NCBI GenBank assembly: GCA_973895155.1
Contig: OZ316893.1
Coordinates: forward strand, 23,684,001-23,748,000
Direction: 5' to 3'
Length of the DNA stretch: 64,000 nucleotides
DNA from: Marsupella aquatica
Lineage: Eukaryota; Marchantiophyta
Shown: in pieces, positions 44,640 to 56,098 of the stretch
Layout: each line of letters starts with the position of its first letter
Position numbering within the stretch: the first letter of the stretch is position 1
Notes under the pieces: model-generated
The model's input: the letters and a program-made list of their open reading frames with translations, nothing else
What the model was told of the DNA's origin: nothing
Databases searched by the model: none
Translations under genes and position numbers: made by a program

Positions 44640-45125
44640 TAGCCTATATGTTTTTGCCTCAACTTGACATATTTTCTCCCCTTGCCATCTTTTTCTCACC
44701 GTGATATCTTTCTCTCATCGCATCTTTTCTCTCCTCGACATCTTTTTCTAACTTCAACATTGTTTTCTTGCCATCACATCCTCTAATTAGCTCGACTTCT
44801 TTTTCTCAGCTTGATGACATCGTTTCTCCTCTTCAACATTATTTTTCACCTCAATATTTTATCTTTTTATCATCTCGCCATTTTTTCTCACCTTCACAAA
44901 TTTTTTTCTCATCTTGCCATTTTTTTCACCTTGACATGTTATTTTTATCTCGACATCTTGATTTCATCACAACATCTTCTTCTCATCTTAACATTTTTTC
45001 TCACCTTGTCGTCTTTTCTCCTCTCACATCGTTTCTCATCTACACTTCTTTTATCTCATTTGGACATATTTTTTTCACCTTGACATCTTTATCTGGTCAG
45101 AATGTATTTTTCTCACTTTAGCATG
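44640..45125. repeat. T/C-rich degenerate minisatellite
   Basis: Irregular repeats of about 17-20 bp built on CTTGACATCTTTTTCTCAC, strongly pyrimidine-rich on this strand. Open frames here are compositional artefacts. Confidence 0.65.
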
Positions 45126-45290
45126 GGGCTAGTTAACTACAAGTAGAGTGGGGTCTACAATTACTTGGCAGATTTGAACCTGTCCCCCTGGTTTGCCCCG
45201 ATGACTGCCTGACCTCATGCTGGTAACATCCAATTCGATGAAATCTAAAACATCTATCTTTCTTGATGCGCGCATGTACGTACATCCACT

Positions 45291-47135
45291 TTCCTTGATC
45301 GTGTGATTTTGTTCCCCTGACCTCAGTCCCCTTACATAAGATTACATACCCTAGACATGCAAAGTTCTCTAAAAGCACTATAATGTATAAACGGATGTCA
45401 GCACCGTAATTTATACATATACATAGCTTACAACTAGGCCACAAAAAGAAACTCGATCCGATGGGGAAATTCATTAAGCAGAAGCAACTCATAATCTTTA
45501 TGTAGGTTTAGAATTTGGCCTCCCAATATTTTATTAGTGTGATCGACCCAAGGTAGACATATATTTCGAAATTCACAGTTTTCGAACATCAGGAAGTCAT
45601 TGTAGGAAAGAAAACTTCAACCATTTCAATACTGTCCCACTACAGGACGAAATGCCGTGACTTGAGCTTTGAATATCAGGGGCTCCAGAGTCGTAAAATT
45701 TTTACTAAATTCGTGCTATCATTCGATCAAAGAATCAAACAGTTCTTGTGCTTCCTCTTTTTCGTCGACTTCTGGATTGAATTGACGGCTGGAGTACAAC
45801 TCTTGTAGCAGCCTCAAAAACTGCATTCAAATTCTCTTGGGTCTTGGAGCTACACTCTACATAAGCAGCTGCTCTTATCTGCCTCTTTGGGTCCTCTCCT
45901 CGAGATCGTAAGAGACCTGAAGTACTGGGTTGGCCAGCTATGAACTTTTTGTCATCCCTTAAATATTGTTTTGTTCCAACCAGGATTATTGGCACCCAGG
46001 CGCATAATACCTCAACTCGGGAATCCACTTCTTCGAGATATTCTCGGAAGCTAACTGTGCTGATCAGAGAAAAGGCCAAAACAAAAACATCGGCATTCCG
46101 GTAGCTCAGAGGCTGCAGTCTATTGTAATCTTCTTGGCCTGCAGTGTCCCATAACCCAACATTGACTGTTTTGCCATCCAGTGCAACATCAGTGCAGAAG
46201 TTGTCGAACACAGTGGGGATGTAGTCTGTGGGGAAAGTGTTTCTGGTGTAGGAGATGAGCATGGAGGTCTTCCCCACACCACCGTCTCCTACAGTAACCA
46301 CCTTGATGAACCTGCTCATTTTTGGCCCTTAGTAATTGATGCCCCAGCTAGGATTTAAAAACCTTTCATCAAGGAATCCCTCGTTTGGCTCCTCCTCAGA
46401 ACCCAATAGACGATCATATGCTCCCATTAGCGAAGTACTCTAATTAGGTTGGTTTTGAGTAGCAACTCTAACAAATGTCAACACAAGACACCAGGACCTG
46501 GCTAAAGACTAATTCCCTTGTACTTTTACATGTGACAACCCAGTTAGGGTTTCCAAATATATATATAACAAAGGCAGGTTGAGGCCCCCAGCTTGGTGGC
46601 ACCAGAAATCAGCAACAATATAATGAACACCAGAGAGGAAAAGACACTAACTGACATCCTGAAATTATTGTGCAACATATCTCCCTTTCTCTTGCTTAAA
46701 TGCGTTCTCTCTTCTCCAGTCATTTGTCAGTCATGCTTGGCTCCCCTTCTTTACTTCCTTGCTAGTTTTTAAGTACGACGTACTTTCCTAAAATGAACCT
46801 GCCAAGGCTTACTTAGACTGTAGCTAATAACGCCGCCCAGTGCAGCTCAAGCTTAGAGAGGAGCCCTAGGCCGTGACTCTTCGTCTGACCTATGGCAAAA
46901 CGACCCCTGGTGGGTGGGGGCACACCAGGACACAGGAGAGGAGTCGATTAGGGACAGGAGTAGGGGACAGCCTGCCTAGAGAAGAGGTGGCGGTGGAGGC
47001 ATGAGAGGAAAAGGAGATGGGGCTTCGTTTGTGGCCTCCAAGAAGCGTGTGTAGTCGCCCTAGCCTACCCTGGAGCCTGCGCCTTTCCCAACCCCCCTAA
47101 TCATTAACTCAGGCACGGGTAAGGTCTCTTTAAAA
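45291..47135. repeat. Segmental duplication, second copy, second part
   Basis: Matches 37081-38968 and includes the ROP pseudogene, its upstream region and the CCGTGACTCTTCGTCTGACC block. Confidence 0.8.
45735..46319 (-). pseudogene. ROP GTPase pseudogene
   Basis: Second copy of the gene at 37521-38216. The start M-S-R-F-I-K, P-loop and switch regions are kept. An extra base near 46047 and a missing C near 45998 put about 18 codons in the wrong frame, so F-E-N-I-S-K-K-W became unrelated sequence. T-K-Q-D has become T-K-Q-Y, losing the Asp that binds guanine. A 4-bp duplication near 45783 shifts the C-terminus, replacing the basic tail and C-S-I-L box, so no membrane anchor remains. Upstream, an in-frame TAA removes the extension seen in the intact copy. 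It cannot make a normal switch GTPase. Confidence 0.88.
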
Positions 47136-48192
47136 TTCTTACATGATAGGAATTGTTTCCCATTTCAAATGTAGAAATTTCACAATTAAGAAAACCAGGA
47201 AGAAAACACTAATGAGTATAAGTGTTTTCTTTACTAAGATTCAAACTTTAATTCCCGCTTTAATTTCCTTTGTCTGCAATTTCATTTTGTAGGTACAATT
47301 ATGCATGAATTCTTTTGTGAGAAATTTCCTTTTGTAGATACAGTGCATGATTTCTTTTGTGTGCAATTTCATTTTGTAGATAGCGTGCATGCATCCATGC
47401 ATTATTACCCATTCAAAACTCATAGACACTGTTAGAATCGCAAAATTGATGCTCTAATTAAAGATTATGGGCAGTTTTAGTGTTTCTAGGTAATTTTACA
47501 AACCCCCACATGAACATGAAAAATTTGACAAACTCCACTTATTACAAGGGGGAACAACAAATCGTCTAGGATTGTCTTTTTTGTAATTATAATTTAGCAA
47601 CACTAACATTAAACAGTTAGGTTAAAACCTCACATAAGGTAGGATAAATTTTTGCCTTGTGTTAATTACATTCCTAACTTCCAATCATCTGTCTACTCTT
47701 TCTCTTAAATGTAAAAAATTAGAATGTAAGTTTTAACTCAATCATCCCTCAACTAATTTTCTTATCAATTGATGGTTTAGTCCCGACTTTCCAAGTCAGC
47801 AGGAAAATGAAAACTTTGTATTCACTGGATTTGTTGTCAAAATAGTCGAAGTAGACAACAATCACATGCACACCGTTTTTGCTGGATCGAGTATGAAGGA
47901 TTGATCGTTTCTAGTATGTTGCTTGCAAAAACTATCTAGTTGCTCAAAAAATAGTCTGAAGATCTAACCATACTGGTGACATCCCTAGACGAGGTGGAGG
48001 AGAAGACAAAGGTCCAAGACATTGGTTGTCATGTTGATCCTTAAGCCCAAAAGAAAATCCTTGTGCTAGATTCTTATTCCAATCAGCTGGTCTGAAGTAA
48101 ATACGTACTATTCAGATTCAACCTCAGATGATTGCATGTATTGGGAGTAGATATCAGGGCAAGACTATGGGGCTATATGAAAACTAAATTTG
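47136..48192. repeat. Non-coding, with a 44-bp tandem repeat and a dispersed repeat
   Basis: 47268-47400 holds three units of about 44 bp (CAATTTCATTTTGTAG with GTGCATGATTTC). 47395-47655 is a dispersed repeat whose other copy is at 49612-49875 in the same orientation. No gene is seen. Confidence 0.6.
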
Positions 48193-49026
48193 TCAAGCTT
48201 CCCAGCCATTACAAGCCGTGCCAGCCAGTATATTGACTAATCCGTTATTCAGCTTACCCCTATAGTAAGGACATCGGTCATGGCTTGTGAGCCAAGGGGT
48301 AATACATTCAGGGTGGTACATATGACAACAAGGGAGCCTTATTATAGTCTGCCCCTGGAGAAACTGATCAAAACATATAGGACATTGTTCTTGCTCCATC
48401 TTGCTATCATTGTTCCATACAGGTAAAGAAAAGTCAATTATTTTTCTGGGCAAAGCCTCCATCTCTGTTTTGTTCAGCCCGTTCGAATCCTCTTCCCGAT
48501 CCTCTTCCTCCTCCCAATCCTCCTCCCAATCCACCTCCCAATCCTCCTCCCAAACCTCTTCCTCCTCCCAATCGTCCTCCCAATCGTTCTCTGAATTATC
48601 GGAATCATTGGAATCATCAGGATCATCTGAATCCAGCTCCTCCCAATCCGAAGTCCATAGTCTCTCTCGCCTCAATACCTCCTCCTCATTCCACCTCTCA
48701 TCGGATTCATCCGGGTGATCTGAATCCAGCTCCTCCCAATCCTCAGCAGTCCATTGTCTGTCTAGTCTCAACACCTCCTGCTCCTCATTCCAACTCTCAT
48801 CCCCGCTGTCATGGAAATCATCAGGATCATTGGAATCCAGCTCCTCCCGATACTCCATCCATTGTCTTTCTGGCCTTAATACCTCCTCATTCCACTTCTC
48901 ATGCGAATCATCTGGATGATCTGAATCCAGCTCCTCCGAATCCTCCATCCATATTCTGTCTCGTCTCAATACCTCCTCCTCATTCCAATTCTGTAGTCTC
49001 ACCAACTCCTCTTGCAGGTTCCTCAT
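48193..49026 (-). CDS. RING-H2-like protein with four acidic repeats
   Basis: The open frame extends upstream to 49086 without an ATG; the first ATG in frame is 49026, giving about 277 aa. Residues 20-150 hold four repeats of about 35-40 residues of the type W-N-E-E-E-V-L-R-R, then W-E-E-L-D-S-D-H-P-D-D. A run of D/W/E follows. Near the C-terminus is a RING: C-P-I-C-F-D-Q-F, L-P-C-C-H-M-Y-H-P-E-C, R-C-P-Y-Y. The eighth zinc ligand, normally Cys in C-P-x-C, is Tyr, so E2 binding may be impaired. RING-H2 proteins are usually ubiquitin ligases. Another frame (49240-48980) starts with ATG and overlaps; a one-base shift could join them. Confidence 0.6.
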   Translation of the reverse strand: MRNLQEELVRLQNWNEEEVLRRDRIWMEDSEELDSDHPDDSHEKWNEEVLRPERQWMEYREELDSNDPDDFHDSGDESWNEEQEVLRLDRQWTAEDWEELDSDHPDESDERWNEEEVLRRERLWTSDWEELDSDDPDDSNDSDNSENDWEDDWEEEEVWEEDWEVDWEEDWEEEEDREEDSNGLNKTEMEALPRKIIDFSLPVWNNDSKMEQEQCPICFDQFLQGQTIIRLPCCHMYHPECITPWLTSHDRCPYYRGKLNNGLVNILAGTACNGWEA

Positions 49027-49086
49027 CCAGTCGATCCTTATATACCCTTTGCAGCTCTTCCATGTCTCTGAGTAGCAGCCTTTCAA

Positions 49087-51217
49087 GCCCCCACAAAACC
49101 TGCCAGTAAACCCTCTCGCAAGCTCTATGTAGACGGTGAAAACTCTTCATGCAAGCAATTTCCAGCTTCCTGTAAAACTTACAACACCCCTTAAAGCTCG
49201 CTGAATCACGAAACCATGAACCTCTGATGTACCTGTCCATGACGAAGTTAATATTGATCGATGGCCTGGAGACAATGTACTCAGTTGCCTAAACGTGCTC
49301 AGACAGCTAGATCCATGGAAGTATAACACAAGGCAGATCTATCCCCTTCCCATGTGGGACATACTCCCATTTTCTTGAGGTTTCTCCTATGATTTTAACA
49401 AATAAGTAGGAGAATGCGCAAAGTGGTAGAATTGCACACATTCCCACTTCTGAAAATAGGAGCTTCTCCTAGTTTTGATTTAAAGTGGGACCCCACGTTG
49501 GAATTAAATTTCCCAGTATGTTATGTAGTAATTCCTGAGGATATCTTTGGGTACTTTTAATAGTTTTAAGTGGAACCAGGCACGTGTATTGTTTATGTAG
49601 ACTGTTAGGTAATGATTCATGCATCATTACCCATTTAGAATTCATTGACACAATTTTTACAGCCCAAATTGATGCTCTGGTTGAAGATTTATGAGCAGTT
49701 TTAGTGTTTCTAGGTAAGTATACAAATTCCCGTCTGAACACAAGAGAATTGGCAAAAACACACTTATTACCAAAGGAAAATACAAATACTCTACTATTGT
49801 CTTTTTTGTAAGTAGGATTTAAGAACACCAATAACAAACTAGGTAAAAGTCACACATAAGGTAGGATAAATTTGATTTCCGACAGGGGCACGTGACAGTT
49901 TTTCCCTATGTAAGTGTGGGGAGACTTTCCCCTATTCCTAGAGATGATTACAGTTGCCTTGGGCACGAGATATATATTGTAAGAGATCGAGAAAGAAGAC
50001 CCGAGACACTGCAGTAGATCGATACAACTAGGACGTCCTTACTTCCCTAATTGAAGCTCCTACCCTAGAATAGGAAATCAGTCACAGGGCTGGAGAACTT
50101 GGTCTGACCACTTGAATGAATGAACGGGATGTCTAGAAAGGGAGTCACCTCTCCAGCAGCTTTTGTGGGGTCCACTGTATCACTTGTCAGTTAATAATTG
50201 TGCCTTAAAGGTACCTCGATCATTTGGTTGTAGATCCTTGTTAGTAGTCAACTACGACTTACACTTGGGGTAGGTAGCGAGTAGACAGGCTAGTAGTAGT
50301 GCGTGCTTACAATTTAGGACACCAATGACATGTTTCCAAAGTACAATGTTAGTGTGTCTGGCAATAGACAAGGGGTAATGGGCAATTAGGGAATAATAGC
50401 AATGTGTTGCTAGGAGCAATCTTGTGCTGATTTCTAGCTAGTTCCTTGGCAAAAGCTTGTGATCTTTGATGTTATTTGTTCATTATATTGGTGATTTAGT
50501 TTGAAAAAGAATATTTCCCGACCCGGTTCCCTGCTAGTACGTAAAATTTAAGTTGTTTCATTGATGGAATTTACGCCCAAACTCTAACCCCTTGATACTT
50601 GTTTGATTAGTTAGTGAAAACAATCTGTGTCCAAAACATGTCTCTAAATTGTGGTGTAAAATGCAAGATGGGTAAATTTAAAATATATGATGATTTTTTA
50701 ATTTTTTTTATGTTGGCCTTGGACCCATCCTTTAAGGCTTCTTATTATATGTGCTCCAATCTTCTCCCCCTCACCCATCTTACAACCCTGTCCATGCAAG
50801 AACAAATATATGATGTCCTGCTAGTGACATACCTGGTGACCTACAAGGTGATGGTGGAGAATTAAGTGGAGGTATGCCCGGCAGAGAGGCATGGCTTTGT
50901 GGCCGGGTTGTGTGGTAGCTCACTTGCGTTGAATTCATAGGTCTAGTGTTCAGATGTTGTGACTGATTGTTCCCTTCAATCTCAAAGATTGCCGGGCAGA
51001 TTTCCCCCCGGCTATCCAACTCCCCTTTTTATAAGGCAAGTTTTTAATTCCTTATAATGGCCTTATATCCAATTGACCATCTTAGATTTCATTTTAGTCT
51101 ACTAAAGTCTTGTACCTCTCAACTCAACAAATCCAAAAATGTAACTTAAAAAAACAAACAAACATGATTTGATGTAAAAAAGTTGATCAAAACCAAATTA
51201 TATGGGTTTTTTTTAAT
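49087..51217. other. No gene recognised; dispersed repeat copy at 49612-49875
   Basis: The repeat shares GCAGTTTTAGTGTTTCTAGG, ATTGTCTTTTTTGTAA and CACATAAGGTAGGATAAATT with 47395-47655. The two copies flank the RING-like gene 2.2 kb apart in direct orientation, but I see no LTR-type ends. Confidence 0.45.
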
Positions 51218-51454
51218 ACAGGGGTCTACAGCCAAACTAGCCAGCTTTTTAGGATTTTTATTAAAAATTTTAAAATATTTTAATAAAAATTACAACATGT
51301 ATAGGAATATTTTTAATTTCATATGGAAAAAGAAGAAAACCAAACCTTTTATATGACTTGAAAATTTTTAAACGTGGAAAACCCCAGGTTTTTTTAAATT
51401 TTAATTATTTTGTATAGCCAACTTTTTAGTCCATATAAAAATGTAGACCCCTGT
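51218..51454. mobile_element. MITE-like element, 237 bp, 13-bp perfect TIR
   Basis: ACAGGGGTCTACA at 51218-51230 is matched by its exact inverse at 51442-51454. The interior is AT-rich and has AGCCANCTTTTTAG near both ends. No convincing target duplication. A sequence at 53660-53720 shares the TTTTTATTAAAA interior. Confidence 0.55.
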
Positions 51455-54400
51455 CTATTATATAAGAGTTGCGTACCCGGGGATTTCCCCTTAATAAAGT
51501 AAAAAATTAAATGTGGAGGTACATAGGTAGCATGCTAATTTCCAGGGGGGTGGACTTTAACCAGATAACAGGGCTATGTACCTATTCAGGGATTGGATTA
51601 CCCGTCGGACTACTGACATGCTAATTAAGTTAAGGTCAACAAATGTCTTTTATTGGCTTCCAAAACAGGCATTGATTCTTTTTAGGATAGCACTGTCAAT
51701 TTCTTCTGAAGATCTAGTTAAGCTTGCAAACCGTTGCAAACATGGTAAGTACAAAACCCAGACCAATGTATAACTACAGTACTTATAAGGTTTAATTTAG
51801 GCAGTAGCATTTCTCAGTTTTTATTTGAGAAACGATGGAGTCCGTTGAGACTGTCACATAATTAATATCAAAGTATTTGTAGAACCCCTAGTAGATGTTA
51901 TACTAAAGTTGCAGAGGGGTTCTATCTCTTGTCCATGTACCTAGGAATAAAAAGGCAAGGTTAGACACAAAGGTTAAACAAGGTGTTGGGATGGACACAT
52001 GATTTGCAAATCTAGTGTGATGCTTGCCAGCTTGAGAAATGTGAACAGAAATGAGCAATGTTTGTGATATGAAAAGTTTGCAAAGTTATCGGCAAGAATT
52101 TGCTAAACCCCACATTAGACATGTTTTGGTCAGAATTTGTGAAGCTAATGTAGAGGATACAGTATGCTCATCCTCGAACATGCTTGATATTTGTCTTGTA
52201 GTGATATGTAAGTGTATAAAATATGAGACTAGAACTAGAATACATAATAAGTGTGAGTATGTGGGATAAAATAATATAAATCATAGAGCACATGCAAAGA
52301 AAAGCATATCTAGTGACCAATGAAAAGTATAGTCAAGTTCTATGACACAAAGGTAGTGAGTGACCAATATGTGAGTCAAGTGCTATGACACCAGTGCTAT
52401 GACACAAAGGTGTGTGCTACATGTGCATGTGCATTTATTAATTCAATGTGTCTTATTAATGACACTCAGTTCAATAAAAACCATAAACTTAGAAAAGAAA
52501 GCCATGTCTGAGGTGAACTTAAGACAAGATGTTGTTCACATAATTTATAATTGTTTCTCTCTCATGAGAATACCTGAAGACTTAGTTCTAAGTGGGTAAA
52601 GTCATTGGTTAATCTAAGAGATATTAAAAAACTAAAAATTAAGAGGGCTGCCAAAATGAGTTCAAAATTCTCTAAGAAACCAAAAAACAAAGGGTCCAAA
52701 AATTAATTAAAATCTATATGATACAAAGGATGCCCCTTGATAAGGCACATTGAAATAAAAATACATGCCACAAAAAATCTGAATAAGACAAAATCTGAAA
52801 GATGGATTCACCATATAGCCTAAAATTAATCTATAGCAGTCTATGGACTAAAATTAAGGTTGGCTATAATAGAAATTAAAACTTGAAAGAAATTGAGTGT
52901 TCCACTTAAATTTTCATAAGCCATATATAAAGCCCGGTATAAAGTTTGGTTTTCTATTTTTACCCCTGTGCCCCAACATTACTAATAATGGCCGGACATG
53001 CAAACGGATGAAGGGTGCAAAAAATCTGATGTGAAATTAATTATTATAATTGGCTTAAAGTATCAAGGGATGGTTTAATTCAACGGACCCTTTCTAACTA
53101 ATATGTCAGGCTCATATAAATGTCGCCCAAGTTAATATGCTTCAAGAGGTGATGTATTATGGCTGTGACACAAGCCATGATAGGATTGGTCTATAGGGCC
53201 ACCTTTTATTGGAACATGTGTATATGACATATATAATTATGCCTACATCTATGATTCAGAGCAGATTAGGGCTTTCAAACCCTGACTACCCCGGCCCTGG
53301 GGTTCAGAAATGCTCAAAGTTGAAGTTTGGGCTTAAAGGGTCACAAACACAAAAATGTATGTACCCAAAACCTCCCAAAACACTCCCGTCAGTTTTGGAA
53401 CCATCTGCACATGATGACTTTGTAGCTTTTCAAGGTTTTCATAAATGGTGTGAACTGGGGTGTAAAAGGCAAAATTATAGTACCAAATGGGCAGATTTAT
53501 CCTCCAAAATTCAAATTTCAAGAAAAACAAGGGAAAAGTTCATAGGCTCCCAAAAATAATATGGGGTCCTAGGGAGTGAGTGTACACAGGTATACCCCTT
53601 TAGTTTACAAAGGCTGGGGGCCCAGGGCTTTTTCCACATAAGATTGAAAAACATTTCCAAACTTGACTTAAATTTTTATTAAAAGATTTTTAAAATTTTA
53701 ATAAAATTCCTAAAAAGCTAGAACTGACATTTCCCATATTAACGTACCACAATCAATTAAAAAAGTTTTAATTCACTTAAGGGAAGCACAAATTATTCCC
53801 TAAAACAGCCAAATTGGTGGCTTGTTTTGGTTAATCTGAGTTGAATCAATCAGTAAGGGAATATGCATGAAGATACAGTGATCATGGCTTGTGTTAGTCA
53901 AGGGTTTATAGAATGAAGTACTTAGAATCTAGGAGGGGAATACAAAAGATGATCCTGCTATCATGGTTTGCCCATTCCCGTTCCTTTCCCTGGCTATGAG
54001 GGTGAATGATTAAGGGGCTCCAAACCTTGATCTCGTGATCATAGTTAGTATTCATGAGAGTATTTTGGTTAACAGGATTGATTACTATACTGTATTGTAC
54101 TGCTTGGCTCCACAAGCATCTCCAAACCGTGATTGACAACACTACATTAATTTCATTGACCCGATCTTGTGCTGCTCGGTCCCAGCAGTGATTGCACGAT
54201 TGACCATGCCATGGTTTGTGATTCCTTTCCTAGGTTTAGCTAGGGTTTGGGGTCCATTTTGGAATCGATTGATTCGATTCAGTAATTGATTGATTAATAT
54301 ATTCTTATAATATTGATTGGGAGCTTATATGTGGTAATTGAACGTATTTTATGACGGACTTCTTGCAAGTACGGTTGATTGTAAATTTCCTCTCTTGGGG

Positions 54401-55984
54401 CCCTCATTCCCTCGAATATATGAATGTTGCAACATTCTAGCTTTCGATCAGAGGGGGAAGGTTGGAAAGGATAATAATGGTGAAGATTGCACTGAACTTG
54501 AAACTGAATGTTCAGCATCAGATTCGGACATGCATGTTCAATCGGCCAATTCTTAAATCGATATGGTTGCGTTTACTCTAATGTTTGAAGAGGAAAGATA
54601 GTCTTAGAACCCTAAAATAGTAAGTGGAAAGTGGGGGAAAAAACCAACTCCTTGAAACATGATAACTTGCAAACGATGTGTCAGTAGGTGTGCCAGGTGA
54701 CAATAGGGTTTCTATATATGCTTGTGTGGTTTGTTTTCCTAGGTCATTTAGGTGACTCACTTACCATATCAATTGCTCTAGCTATTGCGTTGGGTTTGCT
54801 GCATGGTTAATTGTCTACTTCTATGTTAACTTTCCAGGGCCGGGCACTATGTTCTTCCTCATCCAACTATGTGAGATCATAGTAATGTAAGTTTACTCCC
54901 TGTGCACCTGTTTGACCTTGTCGTAACTTCTTTTGGAGTTTGAAGATTTCTATTTAGTTGTTGCTTTGAGATCAAGGTCTACCATATATATATACCTCCT
55001 TTTACGTACATCCACTTCTACTTCTACATACTTCCTTAATTGTACGTGCTCAATCTGCTGGGCCTCAGGTGCCATCGTCAGGCATTGCAGGTTGCTTTCC
55101 GCCAAATGGTCTGCAGCTCTTTCTCTGAAGGGTTCCATGAGGTGTTTTGATGAACTACTAGGACCAAATGTTCAGTGTATTTTTGGTAGACACAAGGAAG
55201 ATCTGCAAGGTTAGGAGTTTGAAAGAGGGGAATATAGGGGGTAAGTAGGGAAATTAACCCCAACGTACCTCATGCTCCCCGCCCCCTTACTATTGGGGGT
55301 AATTTCCAGAAGATGAGTTGGGAATTCATTCCCCTCTTATCAAAGCGATTCATGGTAAGGTATTTGTCCCATATTTAGTAGGGAACCAAATCTCCTTGTA
55401 GTGGACGGGCTGCTATGCTTGTAAATTACCTATGTCCCTAGGGTAATCATTCGGTGTGTCTTGCAAGTGCATAACCTAAACCCTAAACACACACAAAAGA
55501 ACACAAGAAAGAATACCAAAGAAACAGTGGACATGAGAAACAGTGGACATGATTCAAAGATGAAGTGTTCAATTCATAATGCTCCCGCAGGAGGCTCGAA
55601 CAGGTACATATGTGGAAAGGAAAGACCCACTCAGGCTCTGTCCTCCTAGTCTCATCGTTGTCCCGCTGCACTAAAATCACAACGGGAGGAAACGAGAGTG
55701 GCACTGACAAGTAAACGAACAGTAAGAGTGTCACTGCCTAACTGACTCAAGCACCGAAGAGAACCTTAGCTAAAACTCATCTAGCTACTCTGATGCATTG
55801 AACCTCTGCTGCCAATTCTCTCCCAGTATGAACTCCAGATTTTGTTCCATGTTATCTTTTTTCCCGGTTGCACAGCCATACATGATGTCCCTGATCATCA
55901 CTTGTTTTTTGTTCTGCACAAAACATGCAACATGCGTACAATTAGAGACCACATATATGGAATTTGTAATTCATCATTACTAGT
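51455..55984. other. No gene recognised
   Basis: AT-rich, many short frames. The longest (53209-53559, 116 aa) has no family signature and its complement is also open. Confidence 0.3.
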
Positions 55985-56098
55985 GAGTGCGTGCAGGAAT
56001 TGTTAGGCAAAGCACGCGAACTGAAATACCCCAATAATACCCCATACACAGAGTGACTTTATTCACCTTGCAGTCCACGCAAGCACTTCTAATCTTAC
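55985..56098. repeat. Duplicate of an exon-intron junction of the helicase gene
   Basis: Matches 56888-57030: the intron sequence with AATACCCCAATAATACCCCA and the last bases of the third exon (C-V-D-C-K) plus its splice donor. It lies just after the last visible exon, where the normal final exon would be expected. Confidence 0.65.

Larger units (their letters stand above)
40639..45290. other. About 4.65 kb inserted in the second copy; mostly non-coding
   Basis: The intact copy is continuous at 37080/37081, so this block was added to (or lost from) one copy. It holds a local duplication, a gag-like fragment and T/C-rich repeats described separately. I see no TIR, LTR or target duplication at its borders. 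Confidence 0.6.

Noticed and set aside
44768-45121. Phe/Ser/His-rich open frames
   Set aside because: Produced by the T/C-rich repeat; no codon structure.
48401-48718. Serine-rich plus-strand open frame
   Set aside because: It is the complement of the acidic repeats of the RING-like gene and has no support of its own.
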